52,501 nucleotides of DNA from CAYNNQ01 sp964398785 (GCA_964398785.1 CAYNNQ010000018.1:1-52501), one strand, 5' to 3'. Positions 8,130 to 16,109 are shown, counted from the stretch's first letter. Numbers and translations are program-made. The notes: a model not told the origin generated them from the sequence alone.

Positions 8130-9657
8130 GGCCGCAAAAGAGCCGGTCCTCGTACTGGGTGGAACGGGTTATGTCGGCGGGAGGCTGATCCCCCTCTTGC
8201 TGGAAAAGGGGATAAAAGTCCGGGCCGCCGTGCGCACTCCGGAAAAGATAAAATGCCGTTCATTTGCCTCCCATCCAAATTTGGAAACCGTACAATGCGA
8301 TGTCCTGGACTACTTTTCCCTGGCTGATGCTGCCCGAGACTGCCGCGCTGCCTACTATCTGGTGCATTCCATGAGCGGGAAAAAAGGGGACTCATATGCC
8401 CAAAAAGACCGCAGAGCAGCGGGAAACATGCGCCAGGCAGCCGAGGAATGCGGGCTAAGGCAAATCATATACCTCGGAGGGCTGGGAGATGAAAGCAAAG
8501 AACTAAGCCCACATCTAAAATCCCGGCTGGAAGTAGGCCGAGTACTGGCCGATGGAGATGTTGCGCTCACCTTCCTCCGGGCGGCAATGATTCTGGGCTC
8601 GGGAAGTGCCTCATTCGAGATAATGCGCCATCTGGTAGACCGCTTGCCGGTCATGCTAACTCCCAAGTGGGTACATACCCAGTGCCAGCCCATAGCAATA
8701 AGCAATGTCCTGGACTATCTGGCCGAGTGCCTGGAAAACCCTTTCGCGCTGGGCAAGACCTTCGATATTGGCGGTCCGGACATTTTAACCTATGCGCAAC
8801 TTTTCCAACTCTACGCCCGCATAGCCGGACTGCGCAAAAGGTTGATCATCCCCGTCCCCCTCCTCACTCCGGGGCTAAGTTCGCGATGGATCCACCTGGT
8901 CACTCCGGTACCGGCATCCATAGCCCGTCCCCTGGCCGAGGGTCTCTCCAACACGGTGACCTGTCAGGAGGACGAAATCCGCAAAGTATCCTCCTCATCC
9001 TTAATCACCTGCGCCCAAGCCATCTCCCTGGCCCTGGATCAAGAAAAAGAAAACAAAACCGAGACCTGCTGGTCCGATGCCGGAGCAATCCCCACTCCGG
9101 AATGGCTCTCCTGCTCTGACGCATCCTATGCAGGGAAAAAAATCATGGAAAGCAACCATCAAATAGAACTACAGGCTCGGCCAAAAGATATCTGGCCAGT
9201 TATAAACGCCCTGGGCGGAAAAAACGGCTGGCTATTTGCCGGGACACTTTGGAAATTAAGGGGTGCAGCAGACAAATTACTGGGAGGATACGGTCTAAAT
9301 CGGGGACGGCGCCAGACAGAGGACCTGCGGGCAGGAGACGCCCTGGATTTTTGGCGAGTTCTGGAGGTCAAAAAGGAAAAAAGGCTTGTTCTCCTAGCAG
9401 AAATGAAACTCCCAGGGGAGGCCGTGCTACAATTCGATATACAAGAAATTACAGAAAACAAACTGCTCCTGCGACAGATATCCCGGTTTGTTCCGCGAGA
9501 ACTCGGCGGATTAATCTATTGGTATAGTTTTTTGCCTTTCCATTCCTGGATCTTCAAGGGTATGCTCCGCAGGATTAAAGAGCTAGCTGGAGTACCGGCC
9601 TTGAGCAATCCGCAAAAGTCTCCCCGCAATGACCAAAAATCCTGTACTCTTCGCTGA
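8122..9657 (+). CDS. NAD(P)-binding SDR (NmrA-like) protein with C-terminal DUF2867 domain
   Basis: The 511-residue protein opens with the nucleotide-binding signature LVLGGTGYVGGRLIPLL of atypical short-chain dehydrogenases (residues 9-25) and continues as an epimerase/NmrA-like domain to about 320. From about 340 a DUF2867/SRPBCC-like domain follows, with GGKNGWLFAGTLWKLRG and a late GLIYWYSFLPFHSWIF segment typical of that family. Genes of this kind often stand next to DUF523/DUF1722 genes; here they overlap by 8 bp with GAGG before the ATG. The substrate is unknown. It is probably cytoplasmic or membrane-associated. Confidence 0.88.
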   Translation: MSKAAKEPVLVLGGTGYVGGRLIPLLLEKGIKVRAAVRTPEKIKCRSFASHPNLETVQCDVLDYFSLADAARDCRAAYYLVHSMSGKKGDSYAQKDRRAAGNMRQAAEECGLRQIIYLGGLGDESKELSPHLKSRLEVGRVLADGDVALTFLRAAMILGSGSASFEIMRHLVDRLPVMLTPKWVHTQCQPIAISNVLDYLAECLENPFALGKTFDIGGPDILTYAQLFQLYARIAGLRKRLIIPVPLLTPGLSSRWIHLVTPVPASIARPLAEGLSNTVTCQEDEIRKVSSSSLITCAQAISLALDQEKENKTETCWSDAGAIPTPEWLSCSDASYAGKKIMESNHQIELQARPKDIWPVINALGGKNGWLFAGTLWKLRGAADKLLGGYGLNRGRRQTEDLRAGDALDFWRVLEVKKEKRLVLLAEMKLPGEAVLQFDIQEITENKLLLRQISRFVPRELGGLIYWYSFLPFHSWIFKGMLRRIKELAGVPALSNPQKSPRNDQKSCTLR

Positions 9658-9687
9658 TAGACAAAAGAATGGATTGAAAAATAGTTT

Positions 9688-9930
9688 CTATTTACTCACT
9701 TTGGTACCGGAATAGGTAAAAGTACTGGCCATCATTTTATAGTAGCTTCCCTGATCCACTCCGACAACCCTTCCACAGGTACAGACGAGGCTACCCTGCC
9801 TTTCCCGGCAATTCAGTATCTTGGTTATTCGGGACTTGTGGCAACGCAGGACTTTTCCCGAACCAATCTTTTTGTATTTAAATAATTTTGTCTTGCAACC
9901 GGAACATTTAATGGTAAGCATGGCCAACAT
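9688..9930 (-). CDS. Small zinc-ribbon protein of unknown function
   Basis: An 80-residue basic protein with cysteines C9 and C12 (IKCSGCKTKLFKYKKIG), C30 (VLRCHKSRITKI), C41, and C50/C52 (LVCTCGRVVG), enough for one zinc site and possibly two. I do not know a function. An in-frame ATG at 9921 gives MLTIKCSGC and is an equally good start; neither has a strong ribosome-binding site. It lies 28 bp downstream of the ParA-like gene on the same strand and is probably co-transcribed with it. Both proteins carry cysteine-based metal-binding motifs. It ends 30 bp from the convergent SDR gene. Confidence 0.7.
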   Translation of the reverse strand: MLAMLTIKCSGCKTKLFKYKKIGSGKVLRCHKSRITKILNCRERQGSLVCTCGRVVGVDQGSYYKMMASTFTYSGTKVSK

Positions 9931-9958
9931 ACCCCATTTGCCACAAATATTTGGCTAC

Positions 9959-10885
9959 TCATTTAAAAAGTTCCGGACGATCGGTAATCTTGCGCACAAG
10001 ATTGCGATAATCCTCGCATCCTTTGGCACCAGGGGCATACTCGAAGATGGTTTTTCCGTACATCGGCGCCTGGGAAAGGGTGTTATTGTACCTTACCGGT
10101 TCACACATGTATTGGGGATAATACTGATTCAATTTATCCAAAAAAGCATTGGCCTTTTTCTTTACCCGCAGATCCATAAAAGTGGGAATAATGTATCTAA
10201 GTTCAAGCTCGGGACGATATTGCTGGATAGAGGAAACACTCTTTAAAAATTCGGAAAGACCTTGAAGGCTCATTATTTCCAGAGAAACAGGGACCAGCAG
10301 TTCTCGTACATAGAAAAGGACATTTACTGTAAGCGGATCCCAACCGGGAGAAGTATCAACTATTACATAATCATAAGCACCGTCCATGGCTTCCAAAGCA
10401 TTGGCCATGGTCTTCTCTCCTCCGAAATCCTGTCTGTCTATCAATCTGCGCACTCCGGCCAATGAACGTCCCCCAGCCAGGAGCCATAGATTCTCCCTTC
10501 CCCGGGTCAATGCTTCCTCCGGCTTCAGCTCACCGGTAACCAGTTCGGTCAAGCCGGCAGAGTGCTTCAGCCCCAGAATATAACCTGCTTGGCCCTGGGT
10601 ATCCGAATCCACCAAAAGCACTTTATATCCAGCAAAGGCCAAACCAGCGGCGAGATTAACCGCGGTGGTGGTCTTGCCCACGCCCCCCTTAGACAGAGAA
10701 ACAGCGATTTTTCTGGTTTTCTTTTGTCCGGAATCCCTGGGAATATCCTCTGGAGTGTTTGTCATTTGCGCGGATATATCGAATCGCTCATTACAGGCCT
10801 TACACCGGGCGAATCTGGCATTCTCCGGAATCTTGCGCTCATCGATCCGGAATTTTTGATGGCAGTGGGGGCACTTTAAAAGCAT
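9959..10885 (-). CDS. ParA/MinD-family ATPase with N-terminal MJ0042-type zinc ribbon
   Basis: The 308-residue protein fuses two parts. Residues 1-37 form a zinc ribbon with C5, C8, C28 and C31 (KCPHCHQKF and RCKACNERF), like the MJ0042 family. From residue 58 there is a ParA-type ATPase with the deviant Walker A KGGVGKTT (66-73), the switch-like VLLVDSDTQGQAG, and YDYVIVDTSPGW as Walker B. Such ATPases position DNA, chemotaxis arrays or other large complexes. It is far from any replication-origin gene and no parB is adjacent, so cargo positioning or regulation is as likely as chromosome partition. GGGAG lies six bases before the ATG. The upstream gene encodes a GAF protein with a possible DNA-binding tail, a candidate partner. 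Confidence 0.9.
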   Translation of the reverse strand: MLLKCPHCHQKFRIDERKIPENARFARCKACNERFDISAQMTNTPEDIPRDSGQKKTRKIAVSLSKGGVGKTTTAVNLAAGLAFAGYKVLLVDSDTQGQAGYILGLKHSAGLTELVTGELKPEEALTRGRENLWLLAGGRSLAGVRRLIDRQDFGGEKTMANALEAMDGAYDYVIVDTSPGWDPLTVNVLFYVRELLVPVSLEIMSLQGLSEFLKSVSSIQQYRPELELRYIIPTFMDLRVKKKANAFLDKLNQYYPQYMCEPVRYNNTLSQAPMYGKTIFEYAPGAKGCEDYRNLVRKITDRPELFK

Positions 10886-10956
10886 TTTTTACTCCCGGAA
10901 GTTAAAATCCTCTAACTGTTTTCCATCCGGAAATGATCCTTTACCAGTTTTAACTG

Positions 10957-11035
10957 TGAGGGCTTTCATAATTATTCGATCACCTATTAAGAATAACGGG
11001 CTGGAAGCGTGGCACACAAAATTTCCGGCATACCA
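10957..11035. repeat. Repeat family A, internal fragment
   Basis: ataattattcgatcacctat followed by taagaat aligns with gtaattatccgatcacgtat plus taagata in the full copy at 16608-16798, and the following ggctggaagcgtggcacaca resembles its ggaagcgtgatatt stretch. It lies in the 167-bp gap between the GAF and ParA genes. Confidence 0.55.
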
Positions 11036-11052
11036 AACCTGCAAAAATCCAT

Positions 11053-11961
11053 TTAATGGGTCGAGGACCCATCTTTTTTTCTTTGGATATACTGTGCGAG
11101 CATACTTTCTTCTCTTTCCCCTTCAAAATCCAGGATAACCATCTTCAAAGCGGCATCCACAAGCCAGGATTTACTTATCTTCATTTGCATATCCGGAACC
11201 ACGCGGGGAAAAGTCTTTTGCACCTCCTCCAGGCGTTTGAGAGTATCCCGACGCAGATAATAAGTCCTCTTTATCTTCTCCGGCTTTTCCGGCGAAGGTT
11301 GAGAAGAAGGCTCTTTTTCGCCCAGGAAATCCGTTTGCACCCATGTCTCCTCTTCTTCCTTTTCCCGGGTAAACCCGTCCACTAAATCCGCCAAGCCGCG
11401 CAGGTCGCTATTCATATGCGCATGCTCCGCAGAGAAAAGGTTATCCAAAATATCCCCTTCCGGATGGGTATTAAGCATAGGTACATTTTCCCCTTCCCAG
11501 CTAGCAGACACTGCTGCGCAAAAATCATGTATAGCTTCCCGAAGGCCTTTTGCAAAAGGGGGATCCTCCCTTTGATTGGACAACCATAAAATGCCCAATA
11601 CTTGACCGGAAGCGGAAATAATAGGTTCAGCCAGAACAGACCTGTTTTTTTTCTTCGCCTTCTCGAAATCTCCGTCTCTTTCCCTATCCCGAAGAAAAAA
11701 AGAATTGCCCGAACGTAGAACACGCTCCAGTATGCTCCCGGGAACAAGCTGCTTATAGGAGCCAATCAGACTATCCTGGCACGCAGCCATAATGACCAGC
11801 TTATCTTTCTCCCCGCAATCGACAAAAATATATCCCCTCCTGGCTCCAACAATTTTGCTGAGTTCATACAAACTGTTGTTCAGCCGGACAGGGAAAGGAT
11901 CACCGCCTTTTTTTACGGCTTCTAGAGCTGGGGTTATATCAATATTTTCCGGTTTATCCAT
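11053..11961 (-). CDS. GAF-domain protein with C-terminal ribbon-helix-helix-like region
   Basis: I chose the ATG at 11961 (MDKPENID), giving 302 residues; an upstream TTG lies inside a repeat. Residues about 20-160 look like a GAF sensor domain (ALSELSKIVGARRGYIF-like start, VLAEPIISASGQVLGILWLSN core). A charged linker follows. Residues about 229-280 (IKRTYYLRRDTLKRLEEVQ, then KISKSWLVDAALKMVILDF) fit a beta strand plus two helices as in ribbon-helix-helix DNA-binding or ParB-like proteins. No output enzyme domain is seen. It lies between a PilZ-like gene and a ParA-type ATPase on the same strand, so a role as a ligand-controlled partner of the ATPase is possible but only inferred. Confidence 0.72.
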   Translation of the reverse strand: MDKPENIDITPALEAVKKGGDPFPVRLNNSLYELSKIVGARRGYIFVDCGEKDKLVIMAACQDSLIGSYKQLVPGSILERVLRSGNSFFLRDRERDGDFEKAKKKNRSVLAEPIISASGQVLGILWLSNQREDPPFAKGLREAIHDFCAAVSASWEGENVPMLNTHPEGDILDNLFSAEHAHMNSDLRGLADLVDGFTREKEEEETWVQTDFLGEKEPSSQPSPEKPEKIKRTYYLRRDTLKRLEEVQKTFPRVVPDMQMKISKSWLVDAALKMVILDFEGEREESMLAQYIQRKKDGSSTH

Positions 11962-11965
11962 ATTC

Positions 11966-12060
11966 TTGGTTCTTACCCGGAAATTCAAAAATTTCCGGAT
12001 TTAGAAATAGCAAATTTGGGGTTCGGAAATGAGTTTTTTTCTGTTTAACGGCGTATCGCT
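11966..12060. repeat. Repeat family A, left-half fragment
   Basis: ggttcttacccggaaattca and the following aaaatttccgg, then a gggttcggaaatgag stretch and tctgtttaacgg, align with the left half of the full copy at 37871-38056 (gttcttatccggaaattcta, aattcggaagtaag, cctgtttaac). It abuts the start codon of the GAF gene, so it forms part of that gene's leader. Confidence 0.65.
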
Positions 12061-12107
12061 TGGAGCCGGATATGGAAATTATTTTATTCCACGAATTAAC
12101 ACTGGGA

Positions 12108-12473
12108 CTATTCAGAGAAAAGCTCTCTGCGTTTCCGGGACACAACATCCCGCACAAAATCAAGATCGTCGGGAGCTATATAAAAGAAATAAAGGCCGCA
12201 GGTATATAGCTCTCGCTCTATCCTGGTTGTATAAATTACTTTCGCCCCTACATGTATTTCCCGCTCCGCGAGGATCAAAATAGCCTGACTTATATCCGCA
12301 CCTTCCTGGAAATCCGCATCATCGGAATAAGAAAGCTGGACTCCGCGGGAGGCCAGGTTCTCTACAACATACTCCCGGCCCTCAATATTCATCCGGATAC
12401 CATCGTCTTTGTGCACGGGGACCCGGAACTCGCTTCGGAAAGGTCCATCCCCATTCCCTACAAATTTCTCCAT
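12108..12473 (-). CDS. PilZ-like domain protein
   Basis: A 121-residue protein matching the PilZ fold: R13 and R17 in FRSEFRVPV form the RxxxR arginine pair that binds cyclic di-GMP in this family, and NLASRG (39-44) occupies the place of the usual [DN]xSxxG motif, with alanine instead of the serine. The C-terminal half (AKVIYTTRIERELYTCGLYF) fits the PilZ beta barrel. Start: ATG at 12473 with GAGAGGAG upstream; a TTG start at 12542 would add 23 residues. It may bind cyclic di-GMP, but the altered motif makes that uncertain. It heads the PilZ, GAF-RHH, ParA, zinc-ribbon cluster. Confidence 0.72.
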   Translation of the reverse strand: MEKFVGNGDGPFRSEFRVPVHKDDGIRMNIEGREYVVENLASRGVQLSYSDDADFQEGADISQAILILAEREIHVGAKVIYTTRIERELYTCGLYFFYIAPDDLDFVRDVVSRKRRELFSE

Positions 12474-12851
12474 TTTCTCCTCTCTCGCTAATAAATACTT
12501 GTCATTTCCGGCAAAAGAGAAAGTAATTTGATTTATACCCAATCAGAGTCTTTTTTGTTCCCGGAACCATTTTCAGCATTGAGGCATCCCGTCCACAAGA
12601 TATCCCCAAAAAAGAAAATCTCTTTTTGTGTTTACTCCTTCATATTTGGCTACCTCATCACTATAATGATTTCAACCCAGATCAGACGAAGAAATAATCC
12701 CTTCCCTTTGGCACAAGACCAAAATCTAGCCTGCAAATCACGTTTTCCCCCAAAAAAAACGGCTCCCAAAGGAGCCGATAATAAATGCTATATATCTAGG
12801 GGCCTCGAGGTATGAAATATAAAGAATCCATACGCTCTGTCCCAGAGCCAT
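12474..12851. other. Spacer between PilZ gene and fabI operon end
   Basis: Apart from the terminator at 12752-12777 I see no gene here. The part from 12590 to 12650 (atatccccaaaaaagaaaat then ctctttttg) resembles 47838-47880, which may be a further short AT-rich repeat, but the match is weak. The promoter of the PilZ gene presumably lies around 12480-12700. Confidence 0.5.
12752..12777 (-). terminator. Rho-independent terminator of the purC-fabI-small ORF unit
   Basis: On the minus strand CGGCTCC-TTT-GGGAGCCG forms a 7-bp stem followed by a run of eight T. It lies about 75 bp after the end of the candidate selenoprotein ORF. Confidence 0.9.
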
Positions 12852-12992
12852 TCATTTTTTACTGTCTTTGTCCTGCAGACTGCAGGAATCCTTGCTCGAG
12901 GCTCATGTACTCACGCCCAGTTTGGGCAAGACCACCCGGACAAGCAGTATCCAGGCAACCACAACCGCGAATAGGACCAAAATGCCCTTCAT
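12852..12992 (-). CDS. Candidate small membrane selenoprotein (in-frame TGA read as Sec)
   Basis: An ATG at 12992 with AGGAG seven bases upstream starts two bases after the fabI stop; the ribosome-binding site lies inside the last fabI codons. Twenty-nine codons give a hydrophobic helix (ILVLFAVVVAWILLVRVVL) and then PKLGVST, followed by TGA at 12903-12905. Reading through gives U-ASSKDSCSLQDKDSKK and a TGA stop, 46 residues in all, with a Sec-x6-Cys pair. Starting 16 nt after the TGA the mRNA can form TCCTGCA-GTC-TGCAGGA, a perfect 7-bp stem with G first in the loop, which agrees with bacterial SECIS rules. If the TGA is a true stop, the product is a 29-residue membrane peptide (12903-12992). 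Function unknown; a redox role is only an inference from the Sec/Cys pair. Confidence 0.55.
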
Positions 12993-12994
12993 AA

Positions 12995-13759
12995 CTAAAC
13001 TCCTACTATATTATATCCGGAATCAACATGGACAATCTCCCCGGTAACTCCGGAAGATAGATCCGAAGCTAAATATACGGCGGACTTGCCCACTTCCTCC
13101 TGGGACACATTGCGATGTAATGGGGATTTCTCCTCAATCGTTTTAAATATTTCCTTAAACCCGGAGACACCGGAAGAGGCCAAAGTCTTTATCGGCCCGG
13201 CACTGATAGCATTGACGCGCACCCCTTGCTCTCCCAGATCAACTGCCAGATAACGCACGCTTGCTTCCAAAGCGGCCTTGGCCACTCCCATAACATTATA
13301 ATTTTTTACTGCCCGCGTGGAGCCAATATAAGTCATAGCCATAACCGAAGCGTCCGAGGAAAAGTAAGGTTCAAAGCTTTTGCACAAGCGAACCAGGGAA
13401 TAAGCGGAAACATCAATCGCGGTGTGGAATCCCTGCCGGGAAGTATCTACATAGCGGCAGGAAAGATCCTCCCTGTCAGCAAAAGCCACGGAATGAACGA
13501 GCACATCCACCTCCCCCCATTTCTCCGCCACTGTTTCCGCTGCACTCTGGATATCGCCGTCCTCGGCCACATTACAATCAAAAATGAACTCCCCTCCCAG
13601 TTCTTCGCTAAGCGGCTCCACTCTCTTCTTCAAGGCTTCCCCCACATAGCTAAAAGCCAGACGGGCGCCCTGTTCTCGACATTTCTGAGCAATCCCGTAG
13701 GCAATACTCTTCCTGTTGGCCACCCCAAAAATTACAACTTTTTTATCCTTTAACAACAT
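12995..13759 (-). CDS. fabI: Enoyl-[acyl-carrier-protein] reductase [NADH]
   Basis: This enzyme catalyses the last reduction in each fatty-acid elongation cycle, turning trans-2-enoyl-ACP into acyl-ACP with NADH. The 254-residue protein has the FabI-type cofactor segment IFGVANRKSIAYGIA (10-24) and the catalytic Y154-x6-K161 (YNVMGVAK), with the second tyrosine Y144. I chose the ATG at 13759, which follows AAGGAG and matches the usual N-terminus; the in-frame extension to 13789 is not needed. It is 36 bp downstream of purC and 2 bp upstream of the tiny candidate selenoprotein gene, with a shared terminator at 12752-12777. Confidence 0.96.
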   Translation of the reverse strand: MLLKDKKVVIFGVANRKSIAYGIAQKCREQGARLAFSYVGEALKKRVEPLSEELGGEFIFDCNVAEDGDIQSAAETVAEKWGEVDVLVHSVAFADREDLSCRYVDTSRQGFHTAIDVSAYSLVRLCKSFEPYFSSDASVMAMTYIGSTRAVKNYNVMGVAKAALEASVRYLAVDLGEQGVRVNAISAGPIKTLASSGVSGFKEIFKTIEEKSPLHRNVSQEEVGKSAVYLASDLSSGVTGEIVHVDSGYNIVGV

Positions 13760-13795
13760 AATCTTCTCCTTGCGGTAAAATCTGGACAATCTGAC

Positions 13796-14695
13796 TCAGC
13801 CAATGGACAATTCTTTTCCGGTCAGCAACTGATAAGCCTTAAAATACTTGTCTCTGGTCTCTGCAATAACCTCTTGGGGTAAAGACGGCGGAGGGGAGTT
13901 TTTGTCCCACCCCGAAGAGTTAAGCCAATCCCGTAAATACTGTTTATCGAAGCTTTTTTGGGCTCTGCCCGGCTGATATTCATCTGCCGGCCAGAAGCGG
14001 GAAGAATCCGGAGTTAGGACCTCATCTATAATAAAAAGATTCCCGGAATGGAGTCCGAACTCGAACTTGGTGTCCGCAATTATTATCCCCCGTTGAGCCG
14101 CGTATTCCCGGGCCCGAGAATACATATCCAAAGAAAGCTCCCGAATCATCTGAAACAATCCCTCTCCGACCAGAGCGCTGGCCTGTCCCCAGGTAATGTT
14201 TTCGTCATGCTCTCCAACCTCTGCTTTGGTGGAAGGAGTAAAAAGGGGCTGTTCCAGTTTCTGGGACTCCTGCAAGCCCAAGGGCAATTCATGACCGCAC
14301 AGTCTCCCGGTTTGCTGATAATCCTTCCAACCAGACCCGGTAATATATCCGCGGACAATACACTCCACCGGTAAAGGCTTGGCCTTGCGGACAAGTACCG
14401 AACGGCCGGACAGTTCCTCTTCATATCTGTGCAGATAATCCGGAAACTCTGAGACATCAGAAGAGACCACGTGACTCTTCCCCAGATCCTGGAACATATC
14501 CATCCAGAAAAGGGAAAGCTGGTTCAAGACAACCCCTTTGTACGGTATGGGATCAGGAAGGACCACATCAAAAGCACTCATTCTGTCCGTGGTAACAATT
14601 AACAAAAGATCCTGGCCCAAATCGTAAACATCCCGCACCTTACCCCGCGAAAGGAGTTTTGCCTCCTGAATTTTGGTCTTGGTTACCACCTGCAT
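13796..14695 (-). CDS. purC: Phosphoribosylaminoimidazole-succinocarboxamide synthase
   Basis: SAICAR synthase of purine biosynthesis, joining CAIR and aspartate with ATP. The 299-residue length is that of the longer bacterial/eukaryotic-like form. Visible signatures are LLSRGKVRDVYDLG at the N-terminus, TDRMSAFDVVLPDPIPYKG, the VECIVRGYITGSGWKDYQ core, and IIADTKFEFGLH with LIDEVLTPDSSRFW-type residues near the C-terminal third. GGAGG lies upstream of the ATG. It is followed by fabI with a 36-bp gap and preceded by hisD with a 100-bp gap, so all three may be one transcript. Confidence 0.97.
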   Translation of the reverse strand: MQVVTKTKIQEAKLLSRGKVRDVYDLGQDLLLIVTTDRMSAFDVVLPDPIPYKGVVLNQLSLFWMDMFQDLGKSHVVSSDVSEFPDYLHRYEEELSGRSVLVRKAKPLPVECIVRGYITGSGWKDYQQTGRLCGHELPLGLQESQKLEQPLFTPSTKAEVGEHDENITWGQASALVGEGLFQMIRELSLDMYSRAREYAAQRGIIIADTKFEFGLHSGNLFIIDEVLTPDSSRFWPADEYQPGRAQKSFDKQYLRDWLNSSGWDKNSPPPSLPQEVIAETRDKYFKAYQLLTGKELSIG

Positions 14696-14795
14696 TATTT
14701 ACTCATCCTCCTCTTAGGAACCTGTAGAAATATCCCCCTCCCCTCGCCTCAAGCAAAGTCCCGGGTTGAATTATGGCAATATCTTCCGCAGTACG

Positions 14796-16109
14796 TTAAC
14801 TGTTTCCCTTGGTTCGAACTTCCACACTCCGGGCATGGGCCTCAAGCCCTTCAAGTCGGGCGAGCCCGGCTATCTTAACACCGTGATCTTCCAAATAGGC
14901 CCGGGAAGTGGCCAATATACTCGTTTTTTTGGTAAAAAAATCCACCGAAAGGGCCGAAGAAAAACGAGATGTGGCCAAAGTAGGCAAAACATGATTAGGC
15001 CCCGCGAAATAATCGCCCACCGGCTCGGGAGAATAATGTCCCAAAAAAACAGCCCCGGCGTTTTGGAGGCTCCCCAATGCTTCCCACGGAGATTCCACGC
15101 AGAGTTCAAAATGTTCCGGAGCAAGGCAGTTAATAAGCTCCATCCCCTTATCCAGATCTGGTACCTTGATGAATGCTCCGCAGTTTTCCAGGGATCTTTG
15201 CGCTGTATCCCCTCTGGAAAGTCCACCAATTTGTCTTTGCAAGCTGGAGAAACACTCTTCCAGCAAATCATCCTGTGTGCAAACCAGTATAGACGCGGCC
15301 AGGGCATCGTGTTCCGCTTGGGAAAGCATGTCCGCTGCCAGCCATTCCGCATCGGCTGTACCATCAGCCAGTATGGCAATCTCGCTGGGGCCGGCTATCA
15401 TATCAATTCCCACCCGACCGGAGACCAGCCTTTTGGCCGTGGACACAAAAATATTTCCAGGACCGGCTATTACATCCACGCTGGGCACAGTCTCCGTGCC
15501 CCCAGCCAAAGCGGCAATTGACCAAGCGGATCCGCAACAAAACACCTTGTTTATGCCCAATAGGTAGGCAGTGGCCATTATATACTCATTGAGCTTCCCG
15601 CGAAAATCGGGAGGGGATACAATAGAGATTTCCTTTACCCCGGCCACCAGGGCAGGAATTGCGGTCATTATCAGACTGGAAACAAGCGGAGTGTCTCCAC
15701 CCCGGCCGCCCGGGACATATAATCCGGCGCTTTGCACCGGGATATTCATCTGCCCCAAAACTGATCCATCCGAGCAAGGATCAAACCAGGAATTTTCCTT
15801 CTGTTTGCAGTGGAAATCCTTAACCCGGGAAATCGCCTCTCTGATGTAATCCAGCTCTTGCCCCTCCACCCGCTCAGCCGCGGCCTTGAGGTCTTGTTTT
15901 CGTGCCTGCAGATCCTTGAGCTCAAATTCCGCGCAGTCAAATGCACGGGTATATTCTACCAGGGCACTGTCCCCGTTTTTGCGCACATCTTCAATTATAG
16001 CCGAGACTTTCTCCTGAACATCCTCGGCATCTAGCCCGCGCTGGCCAAGATGCTGCTTTATTGGAGCAAAATCATTCTTATGGTGATACTCAAAACGGGA
16101 TATATCCAT
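14796..16109 (-). CDS. hisD: Histidinol dehydrogenase
   Basis: This zinc enzyme performs the last two oxidations of histidine biosynthesis, from L-histidinol to L-histidine with 2 NAD. The protein is 437 residues from the ATG at 16109, normal for the family; AAGGA and GGAG lie just upstream. A longer in-frame start at 16169 adds 20 residues with no family match. Recognisable parts are AGLYVPGGRGGDTPLVSSLIM, the nucleotide-binding-like DVIAGPGNIFVSTAKR, VGIDMIAGPSEIAILADG, and SQAEHDALAASILV, where the family's zinc-binding histidine occurs. No other his genes are in the window. Confidence 0.97.
   Translation of the reverse strand: MDISRFEYHHKNDFAPIKQHLGQRGLDAEDVQEKVSAIIEDVRKNGDSALVEYTRAFDCAEFELKDLQARKQDLKAAAERVEGQELDYIREAISRVKDFHCKQKENSWFDPCSDGSVLGQMNIPVQSAGLYVPGGRGGDTPLVSSLIMTAIPALVAGVKEISIVSPPDFRGKLNEYIMATAYLLGINKVFCCGSAWSIAALAGGTETVPSVDVIAGPGNIFVSTAKRLVSGRVGIDMIAGPSEIAILADGTADAEWLAADMLSQAEHDALAASILVCTQDDLLEECFSSLQRQIGGLSRGDTAQRSLENCGAFIKVPDLDKGMELINCLAPEHFELCVESPWEALGSLQNAGAVFLGHYSPEPVGDYFAGPNHVLPTLATSRFSSALSVDFFTKKTSILATSRAYLEDHGVKIAGLARLEGLEAHARSVEVRTKGNS

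Noticed and set aside
12812..12994. A 60-codon plus-strand frame opposite the small ORF after fabI
   Set aside because: Lies antisense to the candidate selenoprotein gene, which has the ribosome-binding site and coupling to fabI.
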